A DNA stretch of 64,000 nt from Vibrio owensii CAIM 1854 = LMG 25443 (GCF_000817815.1 NZ_JPRD01000040.1:1-64000); one strand, 5' to 3'; counted from the stretch's first letter, positions 16,481-25,929 are shown. Translations and numbers: made by a program. The notes: generated by a model from the sequence alone, not told the origin.

Positions 16481-16789
16481 ATGATCCAAGAAATCATAGA
16501 AAAGAAACTGCATAGTGAGCTGCAACCTAATTATTTGAAAGTGATCAATGAGAGCTACATGCACAATGTTCCGCCGGGTTCTGAGAGTCACTTCAAAGTG
16601 ATTGTTGTCAGTGATGCGTTCGCGGGTCAGCGCCTTATTGGTCGACATCGTCAGGTGCACACAGTGCTTGCAGATGAACTCGATAATCACATCCATGCGT
16701 TGGCGATTCATACTTACACCAATGAAGAGTGGAAATTAGAGCAAGATGGCGCGCCAGATAGTCCTATGTGTATGGGTGGCGGTCGTTAA
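16481..16789 (+). CDS. bolA: BolA family protein
   Basis: A 102-residue BolA-fold protein (class II KH-like) that in E. coli works as a stationary-phase and morphology regulator and partners monothiol glutaredoxin in Fe-S handling. The core includes HNVPPGSESHFKVIVVSDAF, then RLIGRHRQVHTVLADEL, containing the conserved H-x-x-R and invariant His residues of the family. It is transcribed divergently from rlmG and followed by its own strong terminator. The C-terminal tail PDSPMCMGGGR contains a Cys near a Gly run. Confidence 0.93.
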   Translation: MIQEIIEKKLHSELQPNYLKVINESYMHNVPPGSESHFKVIVVSDAFAGQRLIGRHRQVHTVLADELDNHIHALAIHTYTNEEWKLEQDGAPDSPMCMGGGR

Positions 16790-16812
16790 ACCGACTTTAA
16801 CTCGCTGATTTG

Positions 16813-16846
16813 AAAAAGATGGTTTCGGCCATCTTTTTTTGTTTTA
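16813..16846 (+). terminator. Intrinsic terminator of bolA
   Basis: AAAAAGATGG-tttcgg-CCATCTTTTTTTGTTTT, a good stem with a long T tract. Confidence 0.9.
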
Positions 16847-17261
16847 CATCTTTTCGGGATTAAAATGTGGCACAAATGAAGGTTAAAAAATGTGTTAACA
16901 GTGTTTCAACAAATGAATGAAAATTAATGCATGTTTCAAAGCGTGAATGTTTTATTTCCATGACAGATGCAAGGGATTTGGCATTTGTGCGATGGGTCAA
17001 AGTTATGACTATTCTTTAACCTTTTACACTCGATTCTACCGAAATAAACCCACCTTTCCTAAGATTGGTCATGGCATCAAGTTCCCAAAAAATGCTAGAC
17101 TACCGCACCTGATAAATCTCGCCTAATATTTGTGACGAGATGATTAATAGGATGTTGCGATTTTGATGTTTTAAACAGCATCGAAACCGGACACTGATGT
17201 CGTGTCTAAAAGTTACGCAATCAAAAGAATCTTTTTCCCGATAAAAGTAGTGCAAGTGCGT
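16847..17261 (+). other. nqr operon upstream region
   Basis: About 415 bases without a convincing gene before nqrA. It is AT-rich and should hold the nqr promoter, but I cannot assign a clear -35/-10 pair. An open frame from a GTG at 17202 runs into nqrA, adding 20 residues (basic, hydrophobic) that known NqrA proteins lack. Near 17165-17185, GATG-ttttaaacag-CATC can form a weak hairpin. Confidence 0.5.
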
Positions 17262-18602
17262 ATGATTACAATAAAGAAGGGCTTGGATCTTCCTATCGCA
17301 GGAACTCCATCCCAGGTGATTAATGATGGTAAGACCATCAAAAAAGTCGCCTTGCTTGGCGAAGAGTACGTTGGCATGCGTCCTACCATGCATGTCCGCG
17401 TTGGTGATGAAGTGAAAAAAGCGCAAGTTCTTTTTGAAGACAAAAAGAACCCTGGCGTTAAGTTCACAGCTCCAGCAGCCGGTAAAGTGATCGAAGTTAA
17501 CCGTGGCGCTAAGCGTGTTCTTCAATCTGTAGTGATTGAAGTGGCAGGCGAAGAGCAGGTGACATTTGATAAGTTCGAAGCAGCTCAACTAGCAGGTCTA
17601 GATCGCGAAGTGATCAAGACTCAATTGGTTGAATCTGGCCTTTGGACCGCTTTACGTACTCGTCCGTTCAGCAAGGTTCCAGCAATCGAATCAAATTCTA
17701 AGGCTATCTTTGTAACTGCGATGGATACTAATCCACTAGCAGCTCAGCCTGAGTTGATTATTAATGAACAACAAGAAGCATTCGTTGCCGGTCTAGACAT
17801 TCTTTCAGCCCTGACAGAAGGCAAGGTTTACGTATGTAAATCTGGCACTAGCTTGCCACGCTCTTCTCAGTCTAACGTAGAAGAACACGTCTTCGATGGC
17901 CCTCACCCAGCAGGTCTTGCTGGCACCCACATGCATTTCCTATACCCAGTAAATGCACAAAACGTGGCTTGGAGCATCAACTACCAAGACGTTATCGCGT
18001 TCGGTAAGTTATTCCTTACTGGTGAGCTATACACAGATCGTGTTGTATCTCTTGCTGGTCCTGTAGTGAATAACCCACGTCTTCTTCGTACTGTTGTAGG
18101 TGCTTCTCTTGAAGACCTAACTGACAGCGAATTGATGCCAGGTGAAGTTCGTGTGATTTCAGGCTCTGTACTTTCTGGTACTCAAGCGTCTGGTCCACAT
18201 GCTTACCTTGGTCGTTACCATCAGCAGGTTTCTGTCCTGCGTGAAGGTCGTGAGAAAGAACTGTTTGGCTGGGCTGTTCCTGGCAAAAACAAGTTCTCAA
18301 TCACGAAATCTTTCCTGAGTCACATCTTTAAAGGTCAGTTGTTCAACATGACAACGACAACTAACGGTAGTGATCGTGCAATGGTTCCAATTGGCAACTA
18401 CGAGCGTGTAATGCCACTTGATATGGAACCTACTTTGCTACTTCGCGATCTATGCGCAGGCGATACAGACAGTGCTCAAGCACTGGGTGCGCTTGAACTG
18501 GATGAAGAAGATCTAGCATTGTGCACCTTTGTATGTCCTGGTAAATACGAGTACGGTCTGCTACTTCGTGAATGCCTAGATACCATTGTGAAGGAAGGGT
18601 AA
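17262..18602 (+). CDS. nqrA: Na+-translocating NADH:quinone reductase subunit A
   Basis: Cytoplasm-facing subunit of the Na+-NQR complex, which couples NADH:ubiquinone oxidoreduction to outward Na+ pumping. From ATG 17262 it has 446 residues, equal to V. cholerae NqrA, and near-identical sequence from MITIKKGLDLPIAG onward. There is no obvious Shine-Dalgarno sequence before this ATG, which is unusual for the first gene of a highly expressed operon. It is followed after 3 bases by nqrB. Confidence 0.97.
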   Translation: MITIKKGLDLPIAGTPSQVINDGKTIKKVALLGEEYVGMRPTMHVRVGDEVKKAQVLFEDKKNPGVKFTAPAAGKVIEVNRGAKRVLQSVVIEVAGEEQVTFDKFEAAQLAGLDREVIKTQLVESGLWTALRTRPFSKVPAIESNSKAIFVTAMDTNPLAAQPELIINEQQEAFVAGLDILSALTEGKVYVCKSGTSLPRSSQSNVEEHVFDGPHPAGLAGTHMHFLYPVNAQNVAWSINYQDVIAFGKLFLTGELYTDRVVSLAGPVVNNPRLLRTVVGASLEDLTDSELMPGEVRVISGSVLSGTQASGPHAYLGRYHQQVSVLREGREKELFGWAVPGKNKFSITKSFLSHIFKGQLFNMTTTTNGSDRAMVPIGNYERVMPLDMEPTLLLRDLCAGDTDSAQALGALELDEEDLALCTFVCPGKYEYGLLLRECLDTIVKEG

Positions 18603-18605
18603 TCC

Positions 18606-19847
18606 ATGCTTAAGAAATTCATAGAGGATATCGAGCATCATTTTGAACCAGGCGGCAAACACGAAAAATGGTTTGCACTGTACGAAGCAGCGGCAACGCT
18701 TTTCTACACGCCAGGTCTAGTAACAAAACGTAGCTCGCACGTCCGTGATAGCGTTGACTTAAAACGTATCATGATCATGGTTTGGTTCGCGGTATTCCCA
18801 GCAATGTTCTGGGGTATGTACAACGCGGGTGGCCAAGCTATCGCAGCACTTAACCACATGTACGCTGGTGATCAACTAGCGACAGTTATCTCTGGTAACT
18901 GGCACTACTGGCTAACAGAAATGCTTGGCGGCACCATCGGTGCGGAAGCAGGCGTTGGCAGTAAAATGCTACTAGGTGCGACTTACTTCCTGCCAATCTA
19001 CGCGACAGTATTTATTGTTGGTGGTTTCTGGGAAGTGCTTTTCTGTATGGTGCGTAAGCACGAAGTGAACGAAGGTTTCTTTGTAACTTCTATTCTATTC
19101 GCACTTATCGTTCCACCAACGCTACCTCTATGGCAAGCGGCACTAGGTATCACATTTGGTGTTGTTGTAGCTAAAGAGATCTTCGGTGGTACAGGTCGTA
19201 ACTTCCTTAACCCTGCACTTGCAGGTCGTGCTTTCCTATTCTTCGCTTACCCAGCTCAAATCTCGGGTGATGTAGTATGGACAGCAGCTGACGGCTTCTC
19301 TGGTGCAACTGCTCTTAGCCAATGGGCTCACGGCGGTAGCGGCGCGTTGATCAACAACATCACTGGCGCTCCTATCACTTGGATGGATGCTTTCATCGGT
19401 AACATCCCAGGTTCAATTGGTGAAGTATCGACGCTTGCTCTAATGATCGGTGCAGCGATGATCGTTTACATGCGAATCGCTTCATGGCGCATCATTGCTG
19501 GTGTAATGATCGGTATGATTGCAGTATCGACACTGTTCAACGTGATCGGTTCTGACACCAACCCAATGTTCAACATGCCATGGCACTGGCACCTAGTTCT
19601 AGGTGGTTTTGCATTCGGTATGTTCTTCATGGCAACAGACCCAGTATCCGCTTCATTTACCAACGGTGGTAAGTGGTGGTACGGCATCCTAATCGGTGCA
19701 ATGTGTGTGATGATCCGCGTAGTTAACCCAGCTTACCCAGAGGGTATGATGCTGGCGATTCTATTCGCGAACCTATTCGCACCTCTGTTCGACCATGTAG
19801 TTATCGAGAAGAACATCAAGCGGAGACTAGCACGCTATGGCAAGTAA
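18606..19847 (+). CDS. nqrB: Na+-NQR subunit B (covalent FMN, membrane)
   Basis: Integral membrane subunit of 413 residues and about 10 helices. It binds FMN covalently through the threonine of the SGAT motif in DGFSGATALSQW, the target of the ApbE flavin transferase encoded downstream. It carries part of the Na+ path and a quinone site. It overlaps nqrC by 11 bases. Base composition and codon use look like those of the rest of the operon, which uses many CTA leucine codons. Confidence 0.97.
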   Translation: MLKKFIEDIEHHFEPGGKHEKWFALYEAAATLFYTPGLVTKRSSHVRDSVDLKRIMIMVWFAVFPAMFWGMYNAGGQAIAALNHMYAGDQLATVISGNWHYWLTEMLGGTIGAEAGVGSKMLLGATYFLPIYATVFIVGGFWEVLFCMVRKHEVNEGFFVTSILFALIVPPTLPLWQAALGITFGVVVAKEIFGGTGRNFLNPALAGRAFLFFAYPAQISGDVVWTAADGFSGATALSQWAHGGSGALINNITGAPITWMDAFIGNIPGSIGEVSTLALMIGAAMIVYMRIASWRIIAGVMIGMIAVSTLFNVIGSDTNPMFNMPWHWHLVLGGFAFGMFFMATDPVSASFTNGGKWWYGILIGAMCVMIRVVNPAYPEGMMLAILFANLFAPLFDHVVIEKNIKRRLARYGK

Positions 19848-20622
19848 TAACGACAGCATTAAAAAGACGCTGGGTGTTGTTATCGGGTTGAGCCTTGTTT
19901 GTTCAATCATCGTATCAACAGCGGCAGTAGGCCTGCGTGATAAGCAAAAAGCTAACGCTGTCCTAGATAAGCAATCAAAGATTGTAGAAGTTGCTGGCAT
20001 TGAAGCTGACGGTAAAAAAGTACCTGAGCTATTTGCTGAGTACATTGAACCTCGTCTAGTTGACTTCAAAACAGGTGATTTTGTTGAGACTGCGGGTGAC
20101 GGTTCTACAGCAGCTAACTACGACCAACGTAAAGCAGCGAAAGATCCATCTGAGTCTATCAAGCTAACGGCTGAAGAAGACAAAGCTAAGATCCTACGTC
20201 GTGCTAACACAGGTATCGTTTACCTAGTGAAAAGCGGTGATGAAGTATCTAAAGTTATCATCCCTGTTCACGGTACTGGTCTTTGGTCAATGATGTACGC
20301 ATTCGTTGCGGTTGAAACTGACGGTGACACTGTGTCTGGTATCACTTACTACGAGCAGGGTGAAACTCCTGGACTTGGTGGTGAAGTAGAGAACCCAGCA
20401 TGGCGTGCTCAATTCGTTGGCAAGAAACTATTCGACGAGAACCACAAACCAGCAATCAAGATTGTTAAAGGTGGTGCTCCAGAAGGTTCTGAACACGGCG
20501 TTGACGGCCTATCTGGTGCGACACTAACTGGTAACGGTGTTCAAGGTACATTCGACTTCTGGTTAGGTGACATGGGCTTTGGTCCTTTCCTAGCAAAAGT
20601 TCGTGACGGAGGTCTGAACTAA
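19837..20622 (+). CDS. nqrC: Na+-NQR subunit C (covalent FMN, periplasmic domain)
   Basis: 261 residues with one N-terminal membrane helix (TLGVVIGLSLVCSIIVSTAAV) and a periplasmic FMN domain. The modified threonine lies in GLSGATLTGNGV, again the ApbE flavinylation motif. Start and stop overlap nqrB and nqrD, so translation is coupled across the operon. Confidence 0.97.
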   Translation: MASNNDSIKKTLGVVIGLSLVCSIIVSTAAVGLRDKQKANAVLDKQSKIVEVAGIEADGKKVPELFAEYIEPRLVDFKTGDFVETAGDGSTAANYDQRKAAKDPSESIKLTAEEDKAKILRRANTGIVYLVKSGDEVSKVIIPVHGTGLWSMMYAFVAVETDGDTVSGITYYEQGETPGLGGEVENPAWRAQFVGKKLFDENHKPAIKIVKGGAPEGSEHGVDGLSGATLTGNGVQGTFDFWLGDMGFGPFLAKVRDGGLN

Positions 20623-21254
20623 TGTCTAGCGCACAAAACATTAAAAAGAGCATTATGGCGCCGGTGTTGGATAACAACCCAATCGCGCTACAGGTTCTTG
20701 GTGTATGTTCTGCTCTTGCAGTAACAACTAAACTAGAAACAGCATTTGTAATGACACTAGCGGTAACATTCGTAACTGCACTGTCGAACTTCTCTGTTTC
20801 TCTAATCCGTAACCACATTCCTAACAGTGTGCGTATCATCGTTCAAATGGCGATCATCGCATCTCTAGTAATCGTGGTAGACCAAGTGCTTAAAGCATAC
20901 CTATACGATATCTCAAAACAGCTATCGGTATTCGTAGGTCTGATCATTACGAACTGTATCGTAATGGGTCGTGCTGAAGCGTTCGCGATGAAATCTGCGC
21001 CAATCCCATCTCTAATCGATGGTATCGGTAACGGTCTTGGTTACGGTTTCGTTCTTATCACTGTTGGTTTCTTCCGCGAGCTATTTGGCTCAGGCAAACT
21101 ATTTGGCCTAGAAGTACTACCTCTAGTGAGCAACGGTGGTTGGTACCAGCCAAACGGCCTGATGCTACTTGCACCATCAGCATTCTTCTTAATCGGTTTC
21201 ATGATCTGGGCTATCCGCATTATCAGACCTGAACAAATCGAAGCGAAGGAGTAA
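20622..21254 (+). CDS. nqrD: Na+-NQR subunit D
   Basis: Integral membrane subunit of 210 residues with about six helices, homologous to NqrE in an inverted topology and to RnfE. In the complex NqrD and NqrE together hold an Fe centre at the membrane mid-plane; the conserved cysteine is visible in [14 protein letters not shown]. Overlaps nqrC by one base; nqrE follows after 7 bases. Confidence 0.97.
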
Positions 21255-21261
21255 GGACGTC

Positions 21262-21858
21262 ATGGAACATTACATCAGTCTGCTAGTTAAATCGATTTTC
21301 ATCGAAAACATGGCACTGTCTTTCTTCCTAGGTATGTGTACTTTCCTTGCCGTATCTAAGAAAGTTAAGACCTCTTTCGGTCTAGGTGTTGCAGTTGTGG
21401 TAGTACTAACTATCGCGGTTCCTGTGAACAACCTAGTTTACAACCTAGTTTTGAAAGAGAACGCGTTAGTTGAGGGCGTAGACCTTAGCTTCCTAAACTT
21501 CATCACCTTTATCGGTGTAATTGCGGCACTTGTACAGATTCTAGAGATGGTTCTTGACCGTTTCTTCCCACCTTTGTACAACGCGCTAGGCATCTTCCTA
21601 CCGCTGATCACAGTAAACTGTGCGATCTTCGGTGGTGTATCTTTCATGGTACAACGTGACTACAACTTTGCTGAATCTGTTGTTTACGGCTTCGGTTCTG
21701 GTGTGGGCTGGATGCTAGCAATCGTTGCTCTTGCAGGTATCCGTGAGAAGATGAAGTATTCAGACGTACCTCCTGGTCTACGTGGTCTAGGCATCACGTT
21801 CATCACTGTAGGTCTAATGGCGTTAGGCTTCATGTCTTTCTCTGGTGTTCAACTGTAA
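21262..21858 (+). CDS. nqrE: Na+-NQR subunit E
   Basis: Integral membrane subunit of 198 residues, six helices, paralogue of NqrD and homologue of RnfA. The iron-ligand cysteines lie in [15 protein letters not shown] and [12 protein letters not shown], the two inverted copies. SD AAGGA-type sequence (AAGGACGTC) precedes the ATG. Confidence 0.97.
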
Positions 21859-21891
21859 GTCGGGTAAACCGCAACAATTAAGGAATAGTCA

Positions 21892-23115
21892 ATGGACATT
21901 ATTCTTGGTGTAGTGATGTTTACTCTGATCGTACTTGCGCTAGTACTAGTGATTCTTTTCGCTAAGTCTAAGCTTGTACCAACAGGTGACATTACAATTT
22001 CTGTGAACGATGACCCTTCACTGGCGATCGTTACACAACCAGGTGGTAAGCTACTATCTGCGTTAGCTGGTGCTGGCGTATTCGTATCTTCTGCTTGTGG
22101 TGGCGGTGGCTCTTGTGGTCAGTGTCGCGTAAAAGTTAAATCAGGTGGTGGTGACATCCTACCTACCGAGCTTGACCACATTACTAAAGGTGAAGCACGT
22201 GAAGGTGAGCGTCTAGCGTGTCAGGTTGCAATGAAAACTGACATGGACATCGAACTTCCTGAAGAAATCTTCGGCGTTAAGAAGTGGGAATGTACTGTTA
22301 TCTCTAACGATAACAAAGCAACATTCATCAAAGAGCTTAAGCTACAAATCCCAGATGGCGAATCAGTACCTTTCCGTGCTGGTGGTTACATCCAGATTGA
22401 AGCGCCAGCTCACCACGTTAAATACGCTGATTTCGATGTACCTGAAGAATACCGTGAAGATTGGGACAAGTTTAACCTGTTCCGCTACGAGTCTAAGGTA
22501 AACGAAGACACGATCCGCGCATACTCTATGGCTAACTACCCAGAAGAGCACGGTATCATCATGCTTAACGTGCGTATCGCTACGCCGCCGCCTAACAACC
22601 CAGACGTACCACCTGGCATCATGTCATCGTTCATCTGGTCTCTGAAAGAAGGCGACAAGTGTACGATTTCTGGTCCATTTGGTGAGTTCTTCGCGAAAGA
22701 CACTGACGCTGAAATGGTATTCGTTGGTGGTGGTGCAGGTATGGCTCCAATGCGTTCTCATATCTTCGACCAGCTAAAACGTCTGCACTCTAAGCGTAAG
22801 ATGTCATTCTGGTACGGTGCACGTTCTAAGCGTGAAATGTTCTACGTAGAAGACTTCGACGGCCTAGCGGCTGACAACGATAACTTCGTATGGCACTGTG
22901 CACTGTCTGACCCTATGCCAGAAGATAACTGGGATGGTTACACTGGCTTCATTCACAACGTTCTTTACGAGAACTACCTACGTGATCACGAAGCGCCAGA
23001 AGACTGTGAATACTACATGTGTGGTCCACCTATGATGAACGCTGCTGTAATCGGCATGCTAAAAGATCTAGGTGTAGAGGATGAAAACATCCTACTAGAT
23101 GACTTCGGTGGTTAA
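21892..23115 (+). CDS. nqrF: Na+-NQR subunit F (NADH-oxidising, 2Fe-2S and FAD)
   Basis: Entry point for NADH electrons. One N-terminal membrane helix (residues 3-24), a ferredoxin domain with 2Fe-2S ligands at Cys69, Cys75, Cys78 and Cys110 (SACGGGGSCGQC, then RLACQV), a ferredoxin-NADP-reductase-like FAD domain (RAYSMANYPEE) and an NADH domain (VFVGGGAGMAPMRSH, then YYMCGPPMMNAAV). 407 residues, the normal length. It ends the tight nqrA-F block and is followed by a strong terminator. Confidence 0.97.
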   Translation: MDIILGVVMFTLIVLALVLVILFAKSKLVPTGDITISVNDDPSLAIVTQPGGKLLSALAGAGVFVSSACGGGGSCGQCRVKVKSGGGDILPTELDHITKGEAREGERLACQVAMKTDMDIELPEEIFGVKKWECTVISNDNKATFIKELKLQIPDGESVPFRAGGYIQIEAPAHHVKYADFDVPEEYREDWDKFNLFRYESKVNEDTIRAYSMANYPEEHGIIMLNVRIATPPPNNPDVPPGIMSSFIWSLKEGDKCTISGPFGEFFAKDTDAEMVFVGGGAGMAPMRSHIFDQLKRLHSKRKMSFWYGARSKREMFYVEDFDGLAADNDNFVWHCALSDPMPEDNWDGYTGFIHNVLYENYLRDHEAPEDCEYYMCGPPMMNAAVIGMLKDLGVEDENILLDDFGG

Positions 23116-23136
23116 TTCCTCCAAGTGATTGAATCT

Positions 23137-23171
23137 ATGGCTAGCTCTCTAAGAGCTAGCCATTATTTTTT
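23137..23171 (+). terminator. Intrinsic terminator of the nqrA-F operon
   Basis: A 12-bp perfect stem, ATGGCTAGCTCT-cta-AGAGCTAGCCAT, followed by TATTTTTTG, 22 bases after nqrF. Confidence 0.92.
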
Positions 23172-23197
23172 GTAGAAAACACGACGATATTCAACAG

Positions 23198-23246
23198 TTG
23201 ATATAGGAAATCGGTTTGTCTCAAGAGAACCCATTTTCCATATCAA
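23198..23246 (+). repeat. Interrupted inverted repeat in the apbE leader
   Basis: TTGATATAGGAAA at 23198-23210 pairs with TTTTCCATATCAA at 23234-23246 (12 pairs, one bulged A), with 23 bases between. It lies 25 to 73 bases upstream of the apbE start, so it is either an operator pair or a leader stem. Confidence 0.5.
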
Positions 23247-23270
23247 TTTAACGACAATAGGAGTAAACAA

Positions 23271-24275
23271 GTGAAAAAGTGGCTTGTTGCATTCGCTTCT
23301 CTATTGGTTTTGGCTGGCTGTGAAAAGTCTGCGGATCAAATTCATCTAAGTGGCCCAACTATGGGCACAACTTACAACATCAAATACATTCAGCAAGATG
23401 GCCTACCATCGCCTGAAGCGCTTCAGACAGAAATCGATCGTCTACTTGAAGAAGTGAACGATCAAATGTCGACGTACCGTGAAGATTCAGAGCTTAGCCG
23501 TTTTAATCAACACACAACGAGTGAGCCATTCGAGGTATCACCACAAACTGCAACAGTAGTGAAAGAAGCGATTCGTCTAAACGGTCTTACTTTAGGTGCA
23601 CTAGACGTCACTGTTGGTCCTTTGGTTAACCTTTGGGGCTTTGGACCTGAAGCGCGTCCAGATGTGGTTCCGACAGACGAAGAGCTAGCGGCTCGCAAAG
23701 CGAATACAGGTATCCATCATCTGTCTATTGAAGGCAATAAAATGTCTAAAGACATTCCAAACCTTTACGTTGATCTATCAACTATCGCAAAAGGTTGGGG
23801 TGTTGATGTGGTTGCGGATTACCTACAATCTGAAGGTATTCACAACTACATGGTAGAAGTTGGTGGTGAAATGCGTTTAAAAGGCATTAACCGTGAAGGT
23901 GTTCCGTGGCGTATTGCAATTGAAAAGCCAACCGTTGATGAGCGCTCAATTCAAGAAATTATTGAGCCGGGTGATATGGCAATTGCAACAAGCGGTGACT
24001 ATCGTAATTACTTTGAGAGCAATGGTGTGCGATACTCTCACATCATTAACCCGCAAACAGGCAAACCAATCCATCATAAAGTGGTGTCTGTAACGGTACT
24101 GGATAAATCGTCGATGACGGCTGATGGTCTTGCAACTGGCCTAATGGTGCTAGGTGAAGACAAAGGCATGGAAATCGCGAACGAGAATAACATTCCTGTT
24201 TTCATGGTTGTGAAAACGGATGATGGTTTTAAAGAGCTGGCTTCGGAAGCATACAAGCCGTTCATGAAGAAATAA
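23271..24275 (+). CDS. apbE: FAD:protein FMN transferase (ApbE lipoprotein)
   Basis: Transfers FMN from FAD to threonine of the SGAT motifs in NqrB and NqrC, on the periplasmic side. The GTG start at 23271 is preceded by an AGGAGTAAA ribosome binding site. The signal KKWLVAFASLLVLAGC ends in a lipobox. The ApbE fold shows GPTMGTTYNIKY near the N-terminus, DVTVGPLVNLWGFGPE, and the metal and FAD-binding SGDYRNYFE and SHIINPQTGKPI segments. 334 residues. It has its own leader after the nqrF terminator and is followed by nqrM after 22 bases. Confidence 0.95.
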   Translation: MKKWLVAFASLLVLAGCEKSADQIHLSGPTMGTTYNIKYIQQDGLPSPEALQTEIDRLLEEVNDQMSTYREDSELSRFNQHTTSEPFEVSPQTATVVKEAIRLNGLTLGALDVTVGPLVNLWGFGPEARPDVVPTDEELAARKANTGIHHLSIEGNKMSKDIPNLYVDLSTIAKGWGVDVVADYLQSEGIHNYMVEVGGEMRLKGINREGVPWRIAIEKPTVDERSIQEIIEPGDMAIATSGDYRNYFESNGVRYSHIINPQTGKPIHHKVVSVTVLDKSSMTADGLATGLMVLGEDKGMEIANENNIPVFMVVKTDDGFKELASEAYKPFMKK

Positions 24276-24297
24276 CAACAGAAGTGAGCATGTCCTT

Positions 24298-24531
24298 ATG
24301 AGTACATTTCTAATTACTTTTGCTGTCTTTGTTGCGGTGATTGCAGCGATGGCAGTAGGTTACATCTTCCAAAAGAAGGTTGTAAAAGGTAGCTGTGGTG
24401 GCCTTGGTGCAGTAGGTATCGAGAAAGTATGTAACTGCCCAGAACCATGTGATGCACGTAAAAAGCGTGAAGCCCGTGAAGCTGCGCGTGCTGAGAAGCT
24501 CGCAGCATGGGAAAAAGATCGCATTGCTTAA
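24298..24531 (+). CDS. nqrM: Na+-NQR maturation protein NqrM (DUF539)
   Basis: A 77-residue protein needed for assembly of active Na+-NQR, thought to deliver iron to the NqrD/NqrE centre. A single N-terminal membrane helix (about residues 3-23) is followed by Cys33, Cys45, Cys47 and Cys51 (GSCGGLG, then VCNCPEPC), the metal-binding set, and a charged C-terminal helix. Location directly after apbE supports the call. Confidence 0.94.
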   Translation: MSTFLITFAVFVAVIAAMAVGYIFQKKVVKGSCGGLGAVGIEKVCNCPEPCDARKKREAREAARAEKLAAWEKDRIA

Positions 24532-24550
24532 TCGGCGATAACCAAAATAG

Positions 24551-24584
24551 AAAACCCAGCCTTGTCGCTGGGTTTTGTTTTTTT
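24551..24584 (+). terminator. Intrinsic terminator after nqrM
   Basis: AAAACCCAGC-cttgtc-GCTGGGTTTT, followed by GTTTTTTTTG. It ends the apbE-nqrM unit just before the convergent GGDEF gene. Confidence 0.9.
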
Positions 24585-24603
24585 GTAATCGAGAAACAGG
24601 GCG

Positions 24604-25818
24604 CTATTGATAGACAGTCTGGTTTCGACCACTTTCTTTCGCTTGATATAAACGGTCATCGGCCACTTTTATCTGTTGATCTAGATTACCCTGTATATTT
24701 GACACGCCAACACTGATGGTCACTTGAATGTCTTCTTCCTGATACGGAATAGGGGTTTTCTCTACCCTTTGGCGCATTTGCTCTAAACGAGTGACGAAAT
24801 CATCATAGCTTCCACAAGCTTGAATACAGAATTCTTCCCCACCAAAGCGAGCGATGATGTCTTCAGGGAAGTAAATCTTTAGGATATTCGCTACCATCAC
24901 CAGTGCCGCATCACCGCCATCATGCCCGTAGTTATCGTTGACCTTCTTGAAAAAGTCGATGTCCAACATAGCGATATTGCGCTTCTCACAGCCACCACAA
25001 GCTTGTCCAAACAAAAAGCGGCGGTTCCATAAACCGGTTAAAGCATCTTGGTTTGCCATTCTAAATAGCTCAGTGGTTGCTTCTTTCATGTCTAAGATTT
25101 GATGAACGCGGCAAAAGAATTCTTCTTGATTGAAAGGCTTATATAGAAAGTCATTCGCACCAGCCTTAAGAAAACGTGCGGTCATGGTGTGATCGTCGCT
25201 TCCAGAGATGCCCAGTATGGCAAGTTGGTTCTTATCCAATTTCTGACGTAACTCGCGGATCATGGTAATACCATCTTTTACTGGCATATCGTGGTCAGTC
25301 AGCACTAGGGTGATATCTGGGTTTTGCTCGATCAACTCGATGGCTTGTTGGCCATTTTCAGCTTGCAACGTTTGGATGTACTGGTGCTCTAACAATTGAA
25401 CAACGTGGCGACGAACCGTCATTGAATCGTCAACGACTAAGCACTTGTGTCGCTGATTATTGGTCAATCGTTTGATCAGTGGAAGGAGGTACGAGACGGA
25501 AGCCATACTGTCTTTTAGAATGTAGTCCAACACGCCCTTCGCCAGCATTTTTTCACGAACATCATCTTGAAACATTGCCGTAAGCACGATGACTTTTTGT
25601 TGATGAGCTAAAGAGAGATCGATGATTTCGCCTTCTTGGGCGTCAGGTAAGCAGTAATCTAATACCGCACACAACAGCTCTGGTTTAGCCGCTAGAATGG
25701 ATTGAGCGTCCGCATAGCTCTCTGCAGCAAGTACCTCATAACCAGCCTGAGTTAAGATCTGTACGAGATAGTTTCTAAAGGCGCGACTGTCTTCGACGAC
25801 CAGTATTTTATTACTCAA
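24604..25818 (-). CDS. Two-receiver-domain diguanylate cyclase (REC-REC-GGDEF)
   Basis: A 404-residue response regulator predicted to make cyclic di-GMP. REC1 (about 1-120) has VVEDSRAF, phospho-acceptor Asp in VLDYCLPD and Lys in YILKDS. REC2 (about 128-250) has LVVDDSM, Asp in VLTDHDMPVKDG and the KPFN lysine. The GGDEF domain (about 265-404) begins DALTGLWNRR and has the active-site signature RFGGEEF. The RxxD inhibitory site expected upstream reads FPED, so product inhibition through the I-site is probably lost. An unusual cysteine pair (ACGGC) sits before the MLDIDFFKKVND strand. A partner kinase is not encoded nearby. Confidence 0.92.
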   Translation of the reverse strand: MSNKILVVEDSRAFRNYLVQILTQAGYEVLAAESYADAQSILAAKPELLCAVLDYCLPDAQEGEIIDLSLAHQQKVIVLTAMFQDDVREKMLAKGVLDYILKDSMASVSYLLPLIKRLTNNQRHKCLVVDDSMTVRRHVVQLLEHQYIQTLQAENGQQAIELIEQNPDITLVLTDHDMPVKDGITMIRELRQKLDKNQLAILGISGSDDHTMTARFLKAGANDFLYKPFNQEEFFCRVHQILDMKEATTELFRMANQDALTGLWNRRFLFGQACGGCEKRNIAMLDIDFFKKVNDNYGHDGGDAALVMVANILKIYFPEDIIARFGGEEFCIQACGSYDDFVTRLEQMRQRVEKTPIPYQEEDIQVTISVGVSNIQGNLDQQIKVADDRLYQAKESGRNQTVYQ

Positions 25819-25929
25819 AGAAGTGTCCCTACTTTTTTAGTGTTATTTGAATCAATAATAACGAAATATGAATACATCGCTATTAAAAACTCCGACAAAA
25901 ATTTCCAATATTGACTCCAGATAACAGTA

